From the NCBI RefSeq assembly GCF_020076305.1, contig NZ_JAIQXE010000003.1:1-64000 (forward strand): a stretch of DNA of 64,000 nt, in the 5' to 3' direction. Positions 1-6,742 of the stretch are shown piece after piece. Position 1 is the stretch's first letter; each line of letters starts with the position of its first letter. The notes under the pieces are model-generated. The model was not told the origin of the DNA. It did not search any database and was given only the letters and a program-made list of their open reading frames with translations. Both the position numbers and the translations under genes were made by a program. The DNA is from Flavihumibacter profundi. Its GTDB lineage: Bacteria > Bacteroidota > Bacteroidia > Chitinophagales > Chitinophagaceae.

Positions 1-88
1 GCGACTTACCGGTTCGTAATTGCTCCAGCGCCTTTTTCTGAAGGCGTTCATAATCAGGGTGTTGTTTGTCTAGCATAAAAAACTGCAT
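1..88 (-). CDS. IS256-type transposase, N-terminal fragment (runs off window)
   Basis: A minus-strand reading frame starts at ATG 88 (or ATG 76, in frame) and stays open to the window edge. It reads MLDKQHPDYERLQKKALEQL and continues RTGKS. The KKALEQLRTGKS pattern resembles the start of IS256-family (mutator-type, DDE) transposases, which usually continue with a GxxG..PL.K.LE stretch that would lie outside the window. The upstream sequence holds ACTGTGTCAAA (plus-strand complement near 100-112), a common end motif of that family. Only about 25-29 residues are visible, so family assignment rests on a short match. A mobile element at this edge fits the accessory nature of the following 12 kb. 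Confidence 0.5.
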   Translation of the reverse strand, partial: MQFFMLDKQHPDYERLQKKALEQLRTGKS

Positions 89-96
89 TAAAGTTA

Positions 97-124
97 ACCT
101 TTGACACAGTTCATTTTACAGCCT
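97..124. mobile_element. Probable terminal inverted repeat of the IS256-type element
   Basis: Between the transposase start and the repeat stretch the plus strand reads TTTGACACAGTTCATTTTAC. On the minus strand this is GTAAAATGAACTGTGTCAAA, directly upstream of the transposase start, where the outer end of an IS256-family element would sit. The other end and the target duplication lie outside the window, so the exact boundary is not fixed. Confidence 0.35.
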
Positions 125-300
125 CTATTATGGAGGCGGCAAGGTGATTTTCGGCCTTAATCAGGCCTTATTTTGGCTTTAATTAGGCTTCCCGGCGGCC
201 CGGATTAGGCTCGCTCCGGGCTTCGGGCAGGCTTCAAACAGGCTTATGGAAGGCAAATGGAAGGCTTATGGAAGGCTTCATGCAGGCTTCAGGCCAATAC
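121..300. repeat. Degenerate AGGCTT-rich repeat stretch, no gene
   Basis: No credible gene lies between 89 and 373. From 121 to about 300 the plus strand carries about ten copies of AGGCTT or near variants (TGGCTT, GGGCTT, AGGCCT), spaced about 10-14 bases, mostly in the same direction. The clearest run is at 228-296, where AGGCTTATGGA and AGGCTTCA alternate. A short hairpin, GCCTC-N7-GAGGC, sits at 121-137. Spacers are shorter and more variable than in CRISPR arrays and no cas gene is nearby. Function is unknown. Confidence 0.55.
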
Positions 301-324
301 AAATTAAGGAATGTGGCGCGCCAC

Positions 325-336
325 GCATGTTGCGGG
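325..336. other. 12-bp hairpin/palindrome downstream of the NmrA-like gene
   Basis: A near-perfect self-complementary GTGGCGCGCCAC lies about 40 bases past the stop of the minus-strand NmrA-like gene. It has no U-run after it, so it is not a convincing intrinsic terminator. It could be the remaining stem of the last attC-like site of the cassette array. Confidence 0.35.
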
Positions 337-373
337 TGATCAGGTTATCAGGCCTTAGACATTTTGCCAGATT

Positions 374-1303
374 TTAAGTTTCACAAAAATTGGATGTACT
401 GTTGCGGTTCGTTGTTTTTTTGATTAAAAAGTCCTTTACAGATGTCCACCTGATGTTTGAATATCTGTCGTTGTCATATTTTTGAAAAATAATTCTACCC
501 TCCATCATATCTCTCATATATTGCATTCCTTGCCAGGCTGGATAAAGTTCATCTTTTGACGGAGAAATAAATCTTGTTAAGGTGATAACAGCATTTAGAA
601 GGCGGATGCCTCCTGGTCTAAATAATTTATACTTTTCATTGGTAAGTTCAGTAAGCAATTTCACAAAGTCGTTACATGAAAGTCTGTCACCAGCGATTCT
701 AAGGAATCTTGGTGTTTTGTTGTCAATGGCTGCTTCAGCTGTGAATTCTGCAACGTTATTAGTAGTTGTAAATTCTATGATTTGATTTGGATTGCCCCAA
801 CAAAGAATGCGTTTTTGTTTAAACATAATCAAAGGCATATCTGTAGTCAATAAATCCATAAAAGGACCGTTAAATATAGTTGTTGCTTTGATAGGGGTTG
901 TTTCAAGATATCTGTGAAACTCTCGTCTTAAATCTAAATTTCTGTTTTGACCTTCTTTTAAGTTCGTGAAATCACTTGAATAATCGCTTGGTATAAATCG
1001 TGAAACATTTGCTTCAATGGCAGCGTCTAAGAAAACACGTTGAGCATCAATAATAGTCTTCCTTAAGCCGGCTAAAGCAGATACAAGGCAATGTGCACCA
1101 ATGCAATGTTTTGAAACCTCGGATATATTGCTAGTGTTTACCTGAAAAACATTGACACCTTTTTTCTCTAAATCTTTTATTTTTTTAAGGTCCGTTTCCA
1201 GACGGACAATTGCTCTTACTTCTGCTCCTTTATCTAATAAGGCAGTTACAATTTTGCCACCTAAATTTCCTGTCGCACCTGCTACTACTATTATTTTCCT
1301 CAT
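374..1303 (-). CDS. NmrA-like NAD(P)-binding family protein
   Basis: The 309-residue protein starts with a Rossmann nucleotide-binding loop, VVAGATGNLGGKIV (residues 5-18), and has the layout of the NmrA / isoflavone-reductase-like branch of atypical SDR proteins, with RFIPSDYSSDF around residue 102 and a substrate domain behind it. These proteins bind NAD(P) and act as oxidoreductases or redox sensors; the substrate cannot be told. There is no signal peptide, so it is cytoplasmic. It has low GC, stands alone on the minus strand, and is the last gene of the cassette-like array, so it was probably acquired as a single-gene unit. Confidence 0.85.
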   Translation of the reverse strand: MRKIIVVAGATGNLGGKIVTALLDKGAEVRAIVRLETDLKKIKDLEKKGVNVFQVNTSNISEVSKHCIGAHCLVSALAGLRKTIIDAQRVFLDAAIEANVSRFIPSDYSSDFTNLKEGQNRNLDLRREFHRYLETTPIKATTIFNGPFMDLLTTDMPLIMFKQKRILCWGNPNQIIEFTTTNNVAEFTAEAAIDNKTPRFLRIAGDRLSCNDFVKLLTELTNEKYKLFRPGGIRLLNAVITLTRFISPSKDELYPAWQGMQYMRDMMEGRIIFQKYDNDRYSNIRWTSVKDFLIKKTTNRNSTSNFCET

Positions 1304-1402
1304 CCTACTCTTTTAGTTTGTTAGTCTTTAATATTTAGTTAGGTGTCGTCAGTTACAATGACCGATAAAGTTTTGCATTGCCGCAGGTGGGGATATGTAA
1401 CG

Positions 1403-1867
1403 TTATTTTTTTGTTTCGAGTTGATTGTTCAAACTTAATGCGTCAGGAAAACCCCATTGCTCCGCTATTTTACCGTTTGCTATTCTGAAAATAGAAGTTT
1501 CATAGATAGTAACTTTTTTTCCAGTCGAGTCAAGTTCATTAAATGTTCCCTGTTGAGTACCTGTCGATTTATATCTTGTTACCACTTTGTCGCCTTCACT
1601 TATCATGTCAACAATTTCTTCTTTCCAGTCTGGAAATGATTTTCTATGACTTGTAATTGAACTATTTGCCCCTTCAATTCCTTTCCACTCAATTCCGTTT
1701 ATAAAGTGGCGGACAAAATCTGGTGCTAATATTTTGTTTAATTCTGTCACTTGTCCGTTACTCCATACTTCATGATATTTTTTAACAACGTCACGGTTAG
1801 CGTCCAAGTTAATTTCTTGTTTATTTAAACTACAACTGTAAATAAAGATACTGGCTGTAAGAAGCAA
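1403..1867 (-). CDS. SnoaL/ester-cyclase-like lipoprotein with frameshifted signal peptide
   Basis: The protein has a SnoaL-like (NTF2-fold) domain: KYHEVWSNGQV, then a pocket-forming beta sheet ending in WGFPDALSLNNQL. The open frame starts only at a weak TTG (1867). A normal-looking start, ATG at 1890 followed by six A's, lies just upstream but is out of frame by one base. With one extra A the frame would read MKKTFFSVLLLTASIFIYSC, a lipoprotein signal peptide with its cysteine, joined straight to SLNKQE. So the intact gene was probably 1403-1890, and a one-base loss in the A-tract broke it, or the base is a sequencing error. Enzymatic role unknown. It is part of the cassette-like array. 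Confidence 0.75.
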   Translation of the reverse strand: MLLTASIFIYSCSLNKQEINLDANRDVVKKYHEVWSNGQVTELNKILAPDFVRHFINGIEWKGIEGANSSITSHRKSFPDWKEEIVDMISEGDKVVTRYKSTGTQQGTFNELDSTGKKVTIYETSIFRIANGKIAEQWGFPDALSLNNQLETKK

Positions 1868-1920
1868 AACTGAGAAGAAAGTTTTTTCATTTTAGTTTTT
1901 GTTTAAATGATATTTTATTA

Positions 1921-1964
1921 GTTATTCCTTATGCCAGCATTGCGGCAAACCTGATGTTATTCGC
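1921..1964 (-). other. Degenerate attC-like site D
   Basis: On the minus strand the stop of the STM3941-like gene overlaps GCGAATAAC (1956-1964). This is complementary in 8 of 9 positions to GTTATGCGC at the front of the same cassette (2482-2490), as expected for the R'' end of an attC. A short hairpin TGCCAGC-ATT-GCGGCA with one bulged base follows. The far end is not a GTT-type R' box but a second GAATAAC, so the site looks truncated. Confidence 0.45.
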
Positions 1965-2475
1965 TTTTCGCACGAACTTCAAAATATTTCTTTAGTGTCT
2001 CGAAAATTACAGTGTTGTCTCCGGAAATATATTGCAACGGGATTATAAAAGGAGTGTTGTATGAGAAATTGCTAAACCGTCCTAATAATTTTTGCCACAT
2101 ATTTTGATCACTATAGAAAGCGTCTTTGTCAATTAAGTCTATTGCAATGCCAGAAGAAAAAGAACGAGAAAAGTTTACTTGTCGCACATTTTGAACATTG
2201 CTCCAATAGACTTTTCTATTTCTAATATTGTCAACAAGGCAATCTTTGTTTAGCTCAAGCGCAATTTGTCCTTTAATTGCCGGAATAAAATATTTTATGC
2301 AAACAACAATGATTAGTACAATCATGAAAATGTCAAAGTAGCGCATAATGGCAATTTCTTCAGGGTCGCTTAGCTGAAATGTCCTGATAACAAAAATGAA
2401 AAGAACAATAGAAAGCATTGATAATGTCAGGTAAGCAAACACTTTATTATATGTCAACTGAATTGTGTCGCTCAT
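1957..2475 (-). CDS. STM3941-like membrane protein (cassette gene)
   Basis: About 172 residues with two membrane helices (roughly residues 14-32 and 44-65 from the ATG at 2475), then a soluble beta-rich domain with LVDNIRNRKVYWSNV and SSGIAIDL. That layout, two helices then a PH-like domain with an I/L-D-L strand, resembles the STM3941 family of unknown function. An in-frame ATG at 2487 exists but lies inside the recombination-site box GTTATGCGC, so 2475 is preferred. The gene begins within 15 bases of that box, as cassette genes do, and carries no visible promoter. Confidence 0.65.
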   Translation of the reverse strand: MSDTIQLTYNKVFAYLTLSMLSIVLFIFVIRTFQLSDPEEIAIMRYFDIFMIVLIIVVCIKYFIPAIKGQIALELNKDCLVDNIRNRKVYWSNVQNVRQVNFSRSFSSGIAIDLIDKDAFYSDQNMWQKLLGRFSNFSYNTPFIIPLQYISGDNTVIFETLKKYFEVRAKSE

Positions 2476-2481
2476 AAAGTT

Positions 2482-2681
2482 GCGCATAACGTCCGGGCTT
2501 AGCGACGTGGCGATATTCCGTGTTACGTAAGCCGGGACTGGTGCTGATCAAAGATATGAAGAAGAAAATATATTCTATAGCTGGGTTTTATTCGTCAGAT
2601 TGATATGTCGCCGAGCAATGTTATATCGATCAGGATTTATTCGTTAAGCCGCCATGACGCCAAACCCCTTGTTGGCTGCGG
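2482..2681 (-). other. attC-like recombination site C (200 bp)
   Basis: An imperfect palindrome separates the STM3941-like and DoxX-like genes. Its outer arms pair over about 25 bases: plus-strand AAC..GGG.TT.GCG.C.TGGCG at 2488-2512 against the complement of CGCC.TGACGCC ending in GTT near 2672. Unpaired single bases interrupt the stem, as in attC sites. Minus-strand ends are CGCAGCCAAC (R''-like) and GTTATGCGC (R'-like). A second inner palindrome, CCGGGCTTA / TAAGCCGGG, lies at 2493-2536. Confidence 0.65.
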
Positions 2682-2707
2682 TAAAATTTTTGTATTCCTC
2701 TTATTAA

Positions 2708-3952
2708 TTAATACCAAAGCCATTGAACTTTACCTCTGTCTTTGTTCAAGGGCATCATCTCGATATTAATTTTTTTTGCCGAAATATAAACTGAGTCTAT
2801 ACCAAAAACACCCTTAAAGTTGTATTGATCTGAACTTTGGATATAATGGAGCGATGACTTAAATAAGCTGTCATATGGACTCTTTAACTCCACAATTTTC
2901 TTTGTGGTATCAATTTTTGCAATAAAAACCGATGTTGAGTCATTGCAAAACCGAATGGTAGCATAACCATCCATCATAGCCAGCTTTGTCCATTTCGTAT
3001 TTCCATCATCAATTCTCAACTTTTCATTTGTATTCTGAAACCTATTTATTTCATAAATGCCATTTAATACTGATTTCATTGAGGCAGTTCGTCTCTGCCT
3101 GGCGTGCCATTTATCATTGACATAAACGAAAAAAACATAAGTAATGAGGATAAACTTCAAAATTAACAATGCAGGTCTGAATTTTGATTCTATAATCAGC
3201 ATGTCGCGCTTCTTCTGAATATCTGCATTCAGGAAAAAGAATTTTAGAAGCCTATCTAAGTCGGGGTAAAGTATAAAAATTCCGATTAGAATAAGGTGCA
3301 GTGTCATTGTTTTTACCTGCACATCATATCCAATATTCAGCATTAGTACGTTTAAAAGCACTGCGATGGACGCAATTGCTCCAATAACAGAAGTTCTCCT
3401 GAATAATAGCAAAGCCCCCGGTATAACTTCCAATAACCCTGCAAATAAATTATATGATCTTGAAGCCCCCATGAAATCCCATAACAAACTATGCACATTC
3501 AAATTACCGAGCGGTTGTATTAAATCATTCGGCCACGGTTCTGCAAACTGGATTCCAAATATTTTTGCAAACCCATAATCTAGCAACATGAAAGCGAGGT
3601 AATAGCGGGAGTAAATGTTAAGGTAAAAAAAGAGTTTTGATTGTCCCTTGCTGCCGGCCACAATTGTCCAAATAACTCCAATGGGTATTGACAACGCAAA
3701 ATAAGTGACAACAGCAACATAAAGCCAGTAATTGTCATCCATTGTAATATTCCCATCGAATTCTTTATGAATGAAAATTTCATTTATAAGGTGAATAAGT
3801 TTTCCCGAAATATATTGGAGTGAGTCTACGAAAAATGTTATTACTGGAAATGAAAATTTAAAATAATTACTGATGAAAAGAAAATACAACAACAAGTACA
3901 CCGGAAGGATATTTCGGCATGTACCTATAATTGAACTTTTGTCTAGCTTCAT
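2708..3952 (-). CDS. Polytopic membrane protein, DoxX-like (cassette gene)
   Basis: 414 residues. About eight hydrophobic helices fill residues 12-275. The part around LDYGFAKIFGIQF and YNLFAGLLEVIPGALLLFRR resembles DoxX-like proteins (conserved K in the first core helix, then G..E...G). The C-terminal 130 residues are soluble, beta-rich and probably extracytoplasmic (EINRFQNTNEKLRIDDGNTK onward). It is AT-rich. Its cassette ends match exactly: front GTTGGCTGCG at 3978-3987 and R'' CGCAGCCAAC in site C. Function unknown. Larger than usual for a cassette gene. Confidence 0.65.
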   Translation of the reverse strand: MKLDKSSIIGTCRNILPVYLLLYFLFISNYFKFSFPVITFFVDSLQYISGKLIHLINEIFIHKEFDGNITMDDNYWLYVAVVTYFALSIPIGVIWTIVAGSKGQSKLFFYLNIYSRYYLAFMLLDYGFAKIFGIQFAEPWPNDLIQPLGNLNVHSLLWDFMGASRSYNLFAGLLEVIPGALLLFRRTSVIGAIASIAVLLNVLMLNIGYDVQVKTMTLHLILIGIFILYPDLDRLLKFFFLNADIQKKRDMLIIESKFRPALLILKFILITYVFFVYVNDKWHARQRRTASMKSVLNGIYEINRFQNTNEKLRIDDGNTKWTKLAMMDGYATIRFCNDSTSVFIAKIDTTKKIVELKSPYDSLFKSSLHYIQSSDQYNFKGVFGIDSVYISAKKINIEMMPLNKDRGKVQWLWY

Positions 3953-3977
3953 TAAATAATTCGAAAGTTTGAGAAAT

Positions 3978-4177
3978 CGCAGCCAACGACCAGGGCTTTA
4001 TGCTGTTGGTATATTTGCCAATGTCCTGCCCGGAACCGATGTTAAATTTATAAATTAAAGTTCATTCTTTTTACAGAAGTGCAAAAATGCTGGTCAAGCC
4101 CAAACTAAAGACTGGCTTTGCTTTTAGCTGAAGATTGTTGGTCAAGCCCAAATAGCATAAAACCCAATGTTAGCGGT
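3978..4177 (-). other. attC-like recombination site B (200 bp)
   Basis: On the minus strand it runs from ACCGCTAAC (4169-4177) to GTTGGCTGCG (3978-3987). The arms pair imperfectly: AACATTGGGTTTTATGCT against the complement of AGCATAAAGCCCTGGTCGTT. R'' ACCGCTAAC is complementary in 9 of 9 positions to GTTAGCGGT at the front of the same cassette (near 4785-4793). The loop holds a 14-bp direct repeat, TGGTCAAGCCCAAA, at 4091-4104 and 4139-4152. Confidence 0.65.
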
Positions 4178-4197
4178 TCGAGCATCTGTTTTAAATT

Positions 4198-4758
4198 CTA
4201 TTCCCATTTTGTTTTGTCACTAAAGAACTTTTGAATAAAGCTCAAGCCTTTTGGCGAAAGACCTCCAAACTTCATTGCTGGTGAGAAGGGTCTCGAACTT
4301 GTCATGCCACACTCGTCAAGGCAGAAGTAAATCTTGCCTGAAACCTTGCCGTCTGCATTATATAGTCTGCAGTAATATTTGCTTTCATTTAGTTTCCATG
4401 TTGTTTCACCCCAATGAAAATTTGTTGTGTCATTACAGAAGTTAGTGAACCTGTCAACATATTCCGGTTTTAGTGTTTTACTTGTCAACGAACTTATCAT
4501 TGGGATGTTTCTAAAGAGCTTTACTTTGGTAACCTTTTGTCTGGGAAATGCATACTGGCCGTCAAAGAAATACTGTCTGTACCGTTGCATTAATTTTTCT
4601 CCGTCGTCACCGTCTTGCCATTCAAAAGACCTTTTTTCCGAAGATGTCAAATCTCTATAGTCAGAATTGAAATAATCCTTTTTGTCTGCCCAATACCAAA
4701 ACGCACAGATTCCGATAAGAATAAAAAGTACAATAAGAATTTTTCTAAGTCGCTTCAT
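4198..4758 (-). CDS. Membrane-anchored hypothetical protein (cassette gene)
   Basis: 186 residues, family not recognised. It starts with a basic segment and one hydrophobic helix (ILIVLFILIGICAFWYWA, residues 7-24). A polar domain follows with several cysteines (NFCNDTT, YYCRLYN, CLDECG), two of them in a CLDEC pair, suggesting an exported domain with disulfides or metal binding. The start lies 27 bases after the GTTAGCGG box of site A. A plausible ATG at 4758 is used. It has low GC, no promoter and no partner gene. Confidence 0.6.
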   Translation of the reverse strand: MKRLRKILIVLFILIGICAFWYWADKKDYFNSDYRDLTSSEKRSFEWQDGDDGEKLMQRYRQYFFDGQYAFPRQKVTKVKLFRNIPMISSLTSKTLKPEYVDRFTNFCNDTTNFHWGETTWKLNESKYYCRLYNADGKVSGKIYFCLDECGMTSSRPFSPAMKFGGLSPKGLSFIQKFFSDKTKWE

Positions 4759-4785
4759 GAGTTCATGATGTCTGTTACTGCCTGA

Positions 4786-4982
4786 CCGCTAACGTACATG
4801 CATTGGCAAAGGCACGGCATTTAATATTTGCTGCCTGGTACCAAAGCTAATCCTTTATAAATAGTTGATTGAATATTACTAATTTTCAGCAGAACCTCTG
4901 TCGCCGAAACAACCGTTGATCAGTGAAATTATCGACGATGCGTATTGAGTCCGCCGTGCTTTTGCTAATGCAAGGTTAGCGG
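4786..4982 (-). other. attC-like recombination site A (197 bp)
   Basis: The clearest of the sites. On the minus strand it runs from CCGCTAAC (4975-4982) to GTTAGCGG (4786-4793). The arms CCGCTAACCTTGCATTAGC and GCCAATGCATGTACGTTAGC pair over about 30 bases with a few unpaired bases. The inner stem ends are GCACGGC / GCCGTGC, and the loop is about 130 bases. It starts about 20 bases after the stop of the gene at 5003 and ends 27 bases before the next start, which is the gene-attC-gene layout of integron cassettes. Confidence 0.7.
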
Positions 4983-5002
4983 TAGTTTTCTAATTTCCAT
5001 TG

Positions 5003-5398
5003 TCATAGTTTTGAAAAAATAATCTGCAGGTTATTCTTAAACGAATCTTCAAAGCCGGCCTCACCCGACCGTTCCAATATACGGAGCTGCGCCTGCCATT
5101 TGGGATCCACAGATTGAATTGACCCTATAAAGGCAGGTGAACTGACATAATTCTTTGACAAATTGATCATCGCAGTTCGGTCATCGGCCTTTTTTGCCCG
5201 TTTAAGTTCTTCGATAAAACCACTTCTTTCAGTACGTAGTGGGATCAGGGTTGTTGCCAATGACTGATTGTTGGTTTGTAGTGGAGGACGTACGACGGCA
5301 AACCGCATTTCCACTGTGGGGTGGATGGTATATTTACTGCAACCCACATATTCGAATCGAATCAAGTACAAAAGGAGCGCCAACAAAATTCCGAACAT
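5003..5398 (-). CDS. Hypothetical protein, possible frameshifted C-terminal part of the gene upstream
   Basis: 131 residues, not recognised. It overlaps the end of the preceding 363-residue frame by 65 bases in another frame. Read alone it begins MFGILLALLLYLIRF, a short hydrophobic start followed by YVGC, which could be a poor lipoprotein signal. The rest is soluble with a helical C-terminal half (SGFIEELKRAKKADD). Two readings are possible: an overlapping second gene, or one longer protein (about 470 residues) split by a frameshift between 5334 and 5398. The unusually long overlap and the lack of its own leader favour the second, weakly. Confidence 0.5.
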   Translation of the reverse strand: MFGILLALLLYLIRFEYVGCSKYTIHPTVEMRFAVVRPPLQTNNQSLATTLIPLRTERSGFIEELKRAKKADDRTAMINLSKNYVSSPAFIGSIQSVDPKWQAQLRILERSGEAGFEDSFKNNLQIIFSKL

Positions 5399-6425
5399 TG
5401 GGCTCTACTGCAACCGGTGTGGCCCCCATTTTCTGACAGGCAATGATGGCACCTGAAACATGCTCATTTCCTGCCATTAAAATTGGATACACTCCAACTG
5501 ATACATTTACATACACAGGCTTATCAGAATAACTATACCGAACACTGGTACTAACATCTGATTTGCCATTCTGGCTGTACTGCGGAGTCAGCGTAATAAA
5601 CTCATCGTAGGCCTCCAAAGTTGTTGTAGCGTTTCCTAAGTAAATAAAATACTTATCGTAATATTCTTTGTCGTAAAAGCGGGGCGCTCCTATGGCCACA
5701 TTCCGAATACAAACATGCCAGTTATCTGAATGAAACCATTTTTTACCGACCGGATCATAGGTTGATACCTGAATAGTAGACATAACTATTATAGCAGCTA
5801 GTCCATCTACGTTACTACCTAATGGACCAGCATTGAGAAATAAAATTCCACCTTCCGGATGGGATAACCGCGCAGTGGCCTGGATGGCTCCATACTGCGG
5901 GCCAAAAAGAGTACTGTCAAAAACATGCGTGAGGCCACTATACAGTGTAATCCCCCGCCCGGGAAATATGCTTTCATTCGGAGTTGAACCATAGCCAGTT
6001 ACTCCTGCGAGCGAAATCTCACCGGTGGCGGGCACTGTTTGAACAACGCTTTGATGTAAAAATTTTATGTCGCCCCGCATAAGGGTGGGCTGGTTGTTTG
6101 CGGCAAAATCAATAACAGTTTCCTGGTCCGAAAAACCTATAAAATAATTTTTATCCTGCTGCGTAATAAAATTAAAACCTCCCTGGCAGCCTAACGGCGG
6201 ACTTAAAAAAGGCACCCGGTCAATGCCATTTCCTTTACCACCCGTGCCGGGACCCTTTCTATTAGACATTATTTTTTTAATGCGATCAATATCCCTGCTG
6301 ATATATCCATTCTTTTCAGCATTCAAAGCGTCACGCAACTGGCTCTTTACCCCATCCTCATGAATTTGCTTGCTACTAAATTGATTACAGGCTTTATGCC
6401 ATGTTGCATTTAATTGTTCTTGCAT
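5334..6425 (-). CDS. Unknown 363-residue protein
   Basis: No family recognised. The first 60 residues are charged and helical (QLNATWHKACNQF, DIDRIKKIMSNRK). A Gly-rich link (GPGTGGKGNG, residues 58-67) leads into a beta-rich domain with many short Gly turns (GEISLAGVTGYGSTP, FLNAGPLGSNVDG). There is no signal peptide. The beta-rich part looks structural rather than enzymatic, but this is only an impression. Its frame ends at a TAA at 5334, while coding-like sequence continues in another frame to 5003. It would be the first cassette of the array by position, but no matching GTT-type front box is visible upstream of 6425. Confidence 0.6.
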   Translation of the reverse strand: MQEQLNATWHKACNQFSSKQIHEDGVKSQLRDALNAEKNGYISRDIDRIKKIMSNRKGPGTGGKGNGIDRVPFLSPPLGCQGGFNFITQQDKNYFIGFSDQETVIDFAANNQPTLMRGDIKFLHQSVVQTVPATGEISLAGVTGYGSTPNESIFPGRGITLYSGLTHVFDSTLFGPQYGAIQATARLSHPEGGILFLNAGPLGSNVDGLAAIIVMSTIQVSTYDPVGKKWFHSDNWHVCIRNVAIGAPRFYDKEYYDKYFIYLGNATTTLEAYDEFITLTPQYSQNGKSDVSTSVRYSYSDKPVYVNVSVGVYPILMAGNEHVSGAIIACQKMGATPVAVEPNVRNFVGAPFVLDSIRICGLQ

Positions 6426-6569
6426 ACAAAAAGATTTAAGGTGTTAATGATAAGAATCAAACAGTAAATTGAGCCAATTCTTCCAGAATAGAACGGGTGA
6501 AAGTCCCGTTTTAGGAGGCTATTTTTCCCGAAACCTTTCTATCCTGTTTCCACATGTTCCTATACTTTT
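6426..6569. other. Non-coding interval with one hairpin
   Basis: No gene is seen here. The only clear element is AACGGG-TGAAAG-TCCCGTT at about 6498-6517, a 6-7 bp stem with a short loop followed by TTTAGG. It could be a weak bidirectional terminator for the minus-strand gene region or a structural remnant. The rest has no recognisable signal. Confidence 0.4.
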
Positions 6570-6740
6570 TATAGCATATTCCCGGCCTTTCCCAAGCGCT
6601 TAGTTGCATACCTGGAACCGAATGGCAGCGATTGGAAATATCTCTGCACGCAGCAGAATGCCACCTTGCCTGGCACGGTAGTGAAAATTGTCGCTACCGA
6701 CCTGGCTGGCAATGCCGCTGAGTTGCAACAAACCCTATAG
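6570..6740 (+). pseudogene. C-terminal remnant of an unknown protein
   Basis: An open plus-strand frame without a start reads SDWKYLCTQQNATLPGTVVK, then IVATDLAGNAAELQQTL and a TAG at 6738. The V-K-I-V-A-T-D-x-A-G-N pattern is typical of the last strand of Ig-like or other beta-sandwich domains at protein C-termini. It ends two bases before the DUF5675 start, so the ancestral gene probably sat in the same transcript. The 5' part has been lost; where the remnant begins is uncertain. Confidence 0.4.
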
Positions 6741-6742
6741 TC

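Noticed and set aside
121-300. CRISPR array
   Set aside because: Units are 6 bases and degenerate, spacers are 4-8 bases, and there are no cas genes.
2482-4982. Intergenic palindromes as rho-independent terminators or REP elements
   Set aside because: They are about 200 bp with long loops and no U-tract, differ in sequence, and their ends match their own cassette's front, which terminators or REPs do not explain.
6495-6520. GGGTGAAAGTCCC motif resembling a group II intron segment
   Set aside because: Only about 20 bases match; no intron-encoded reverse transcriptase, domain V or boundaries are visible, so I treat it as a simple hairpin.
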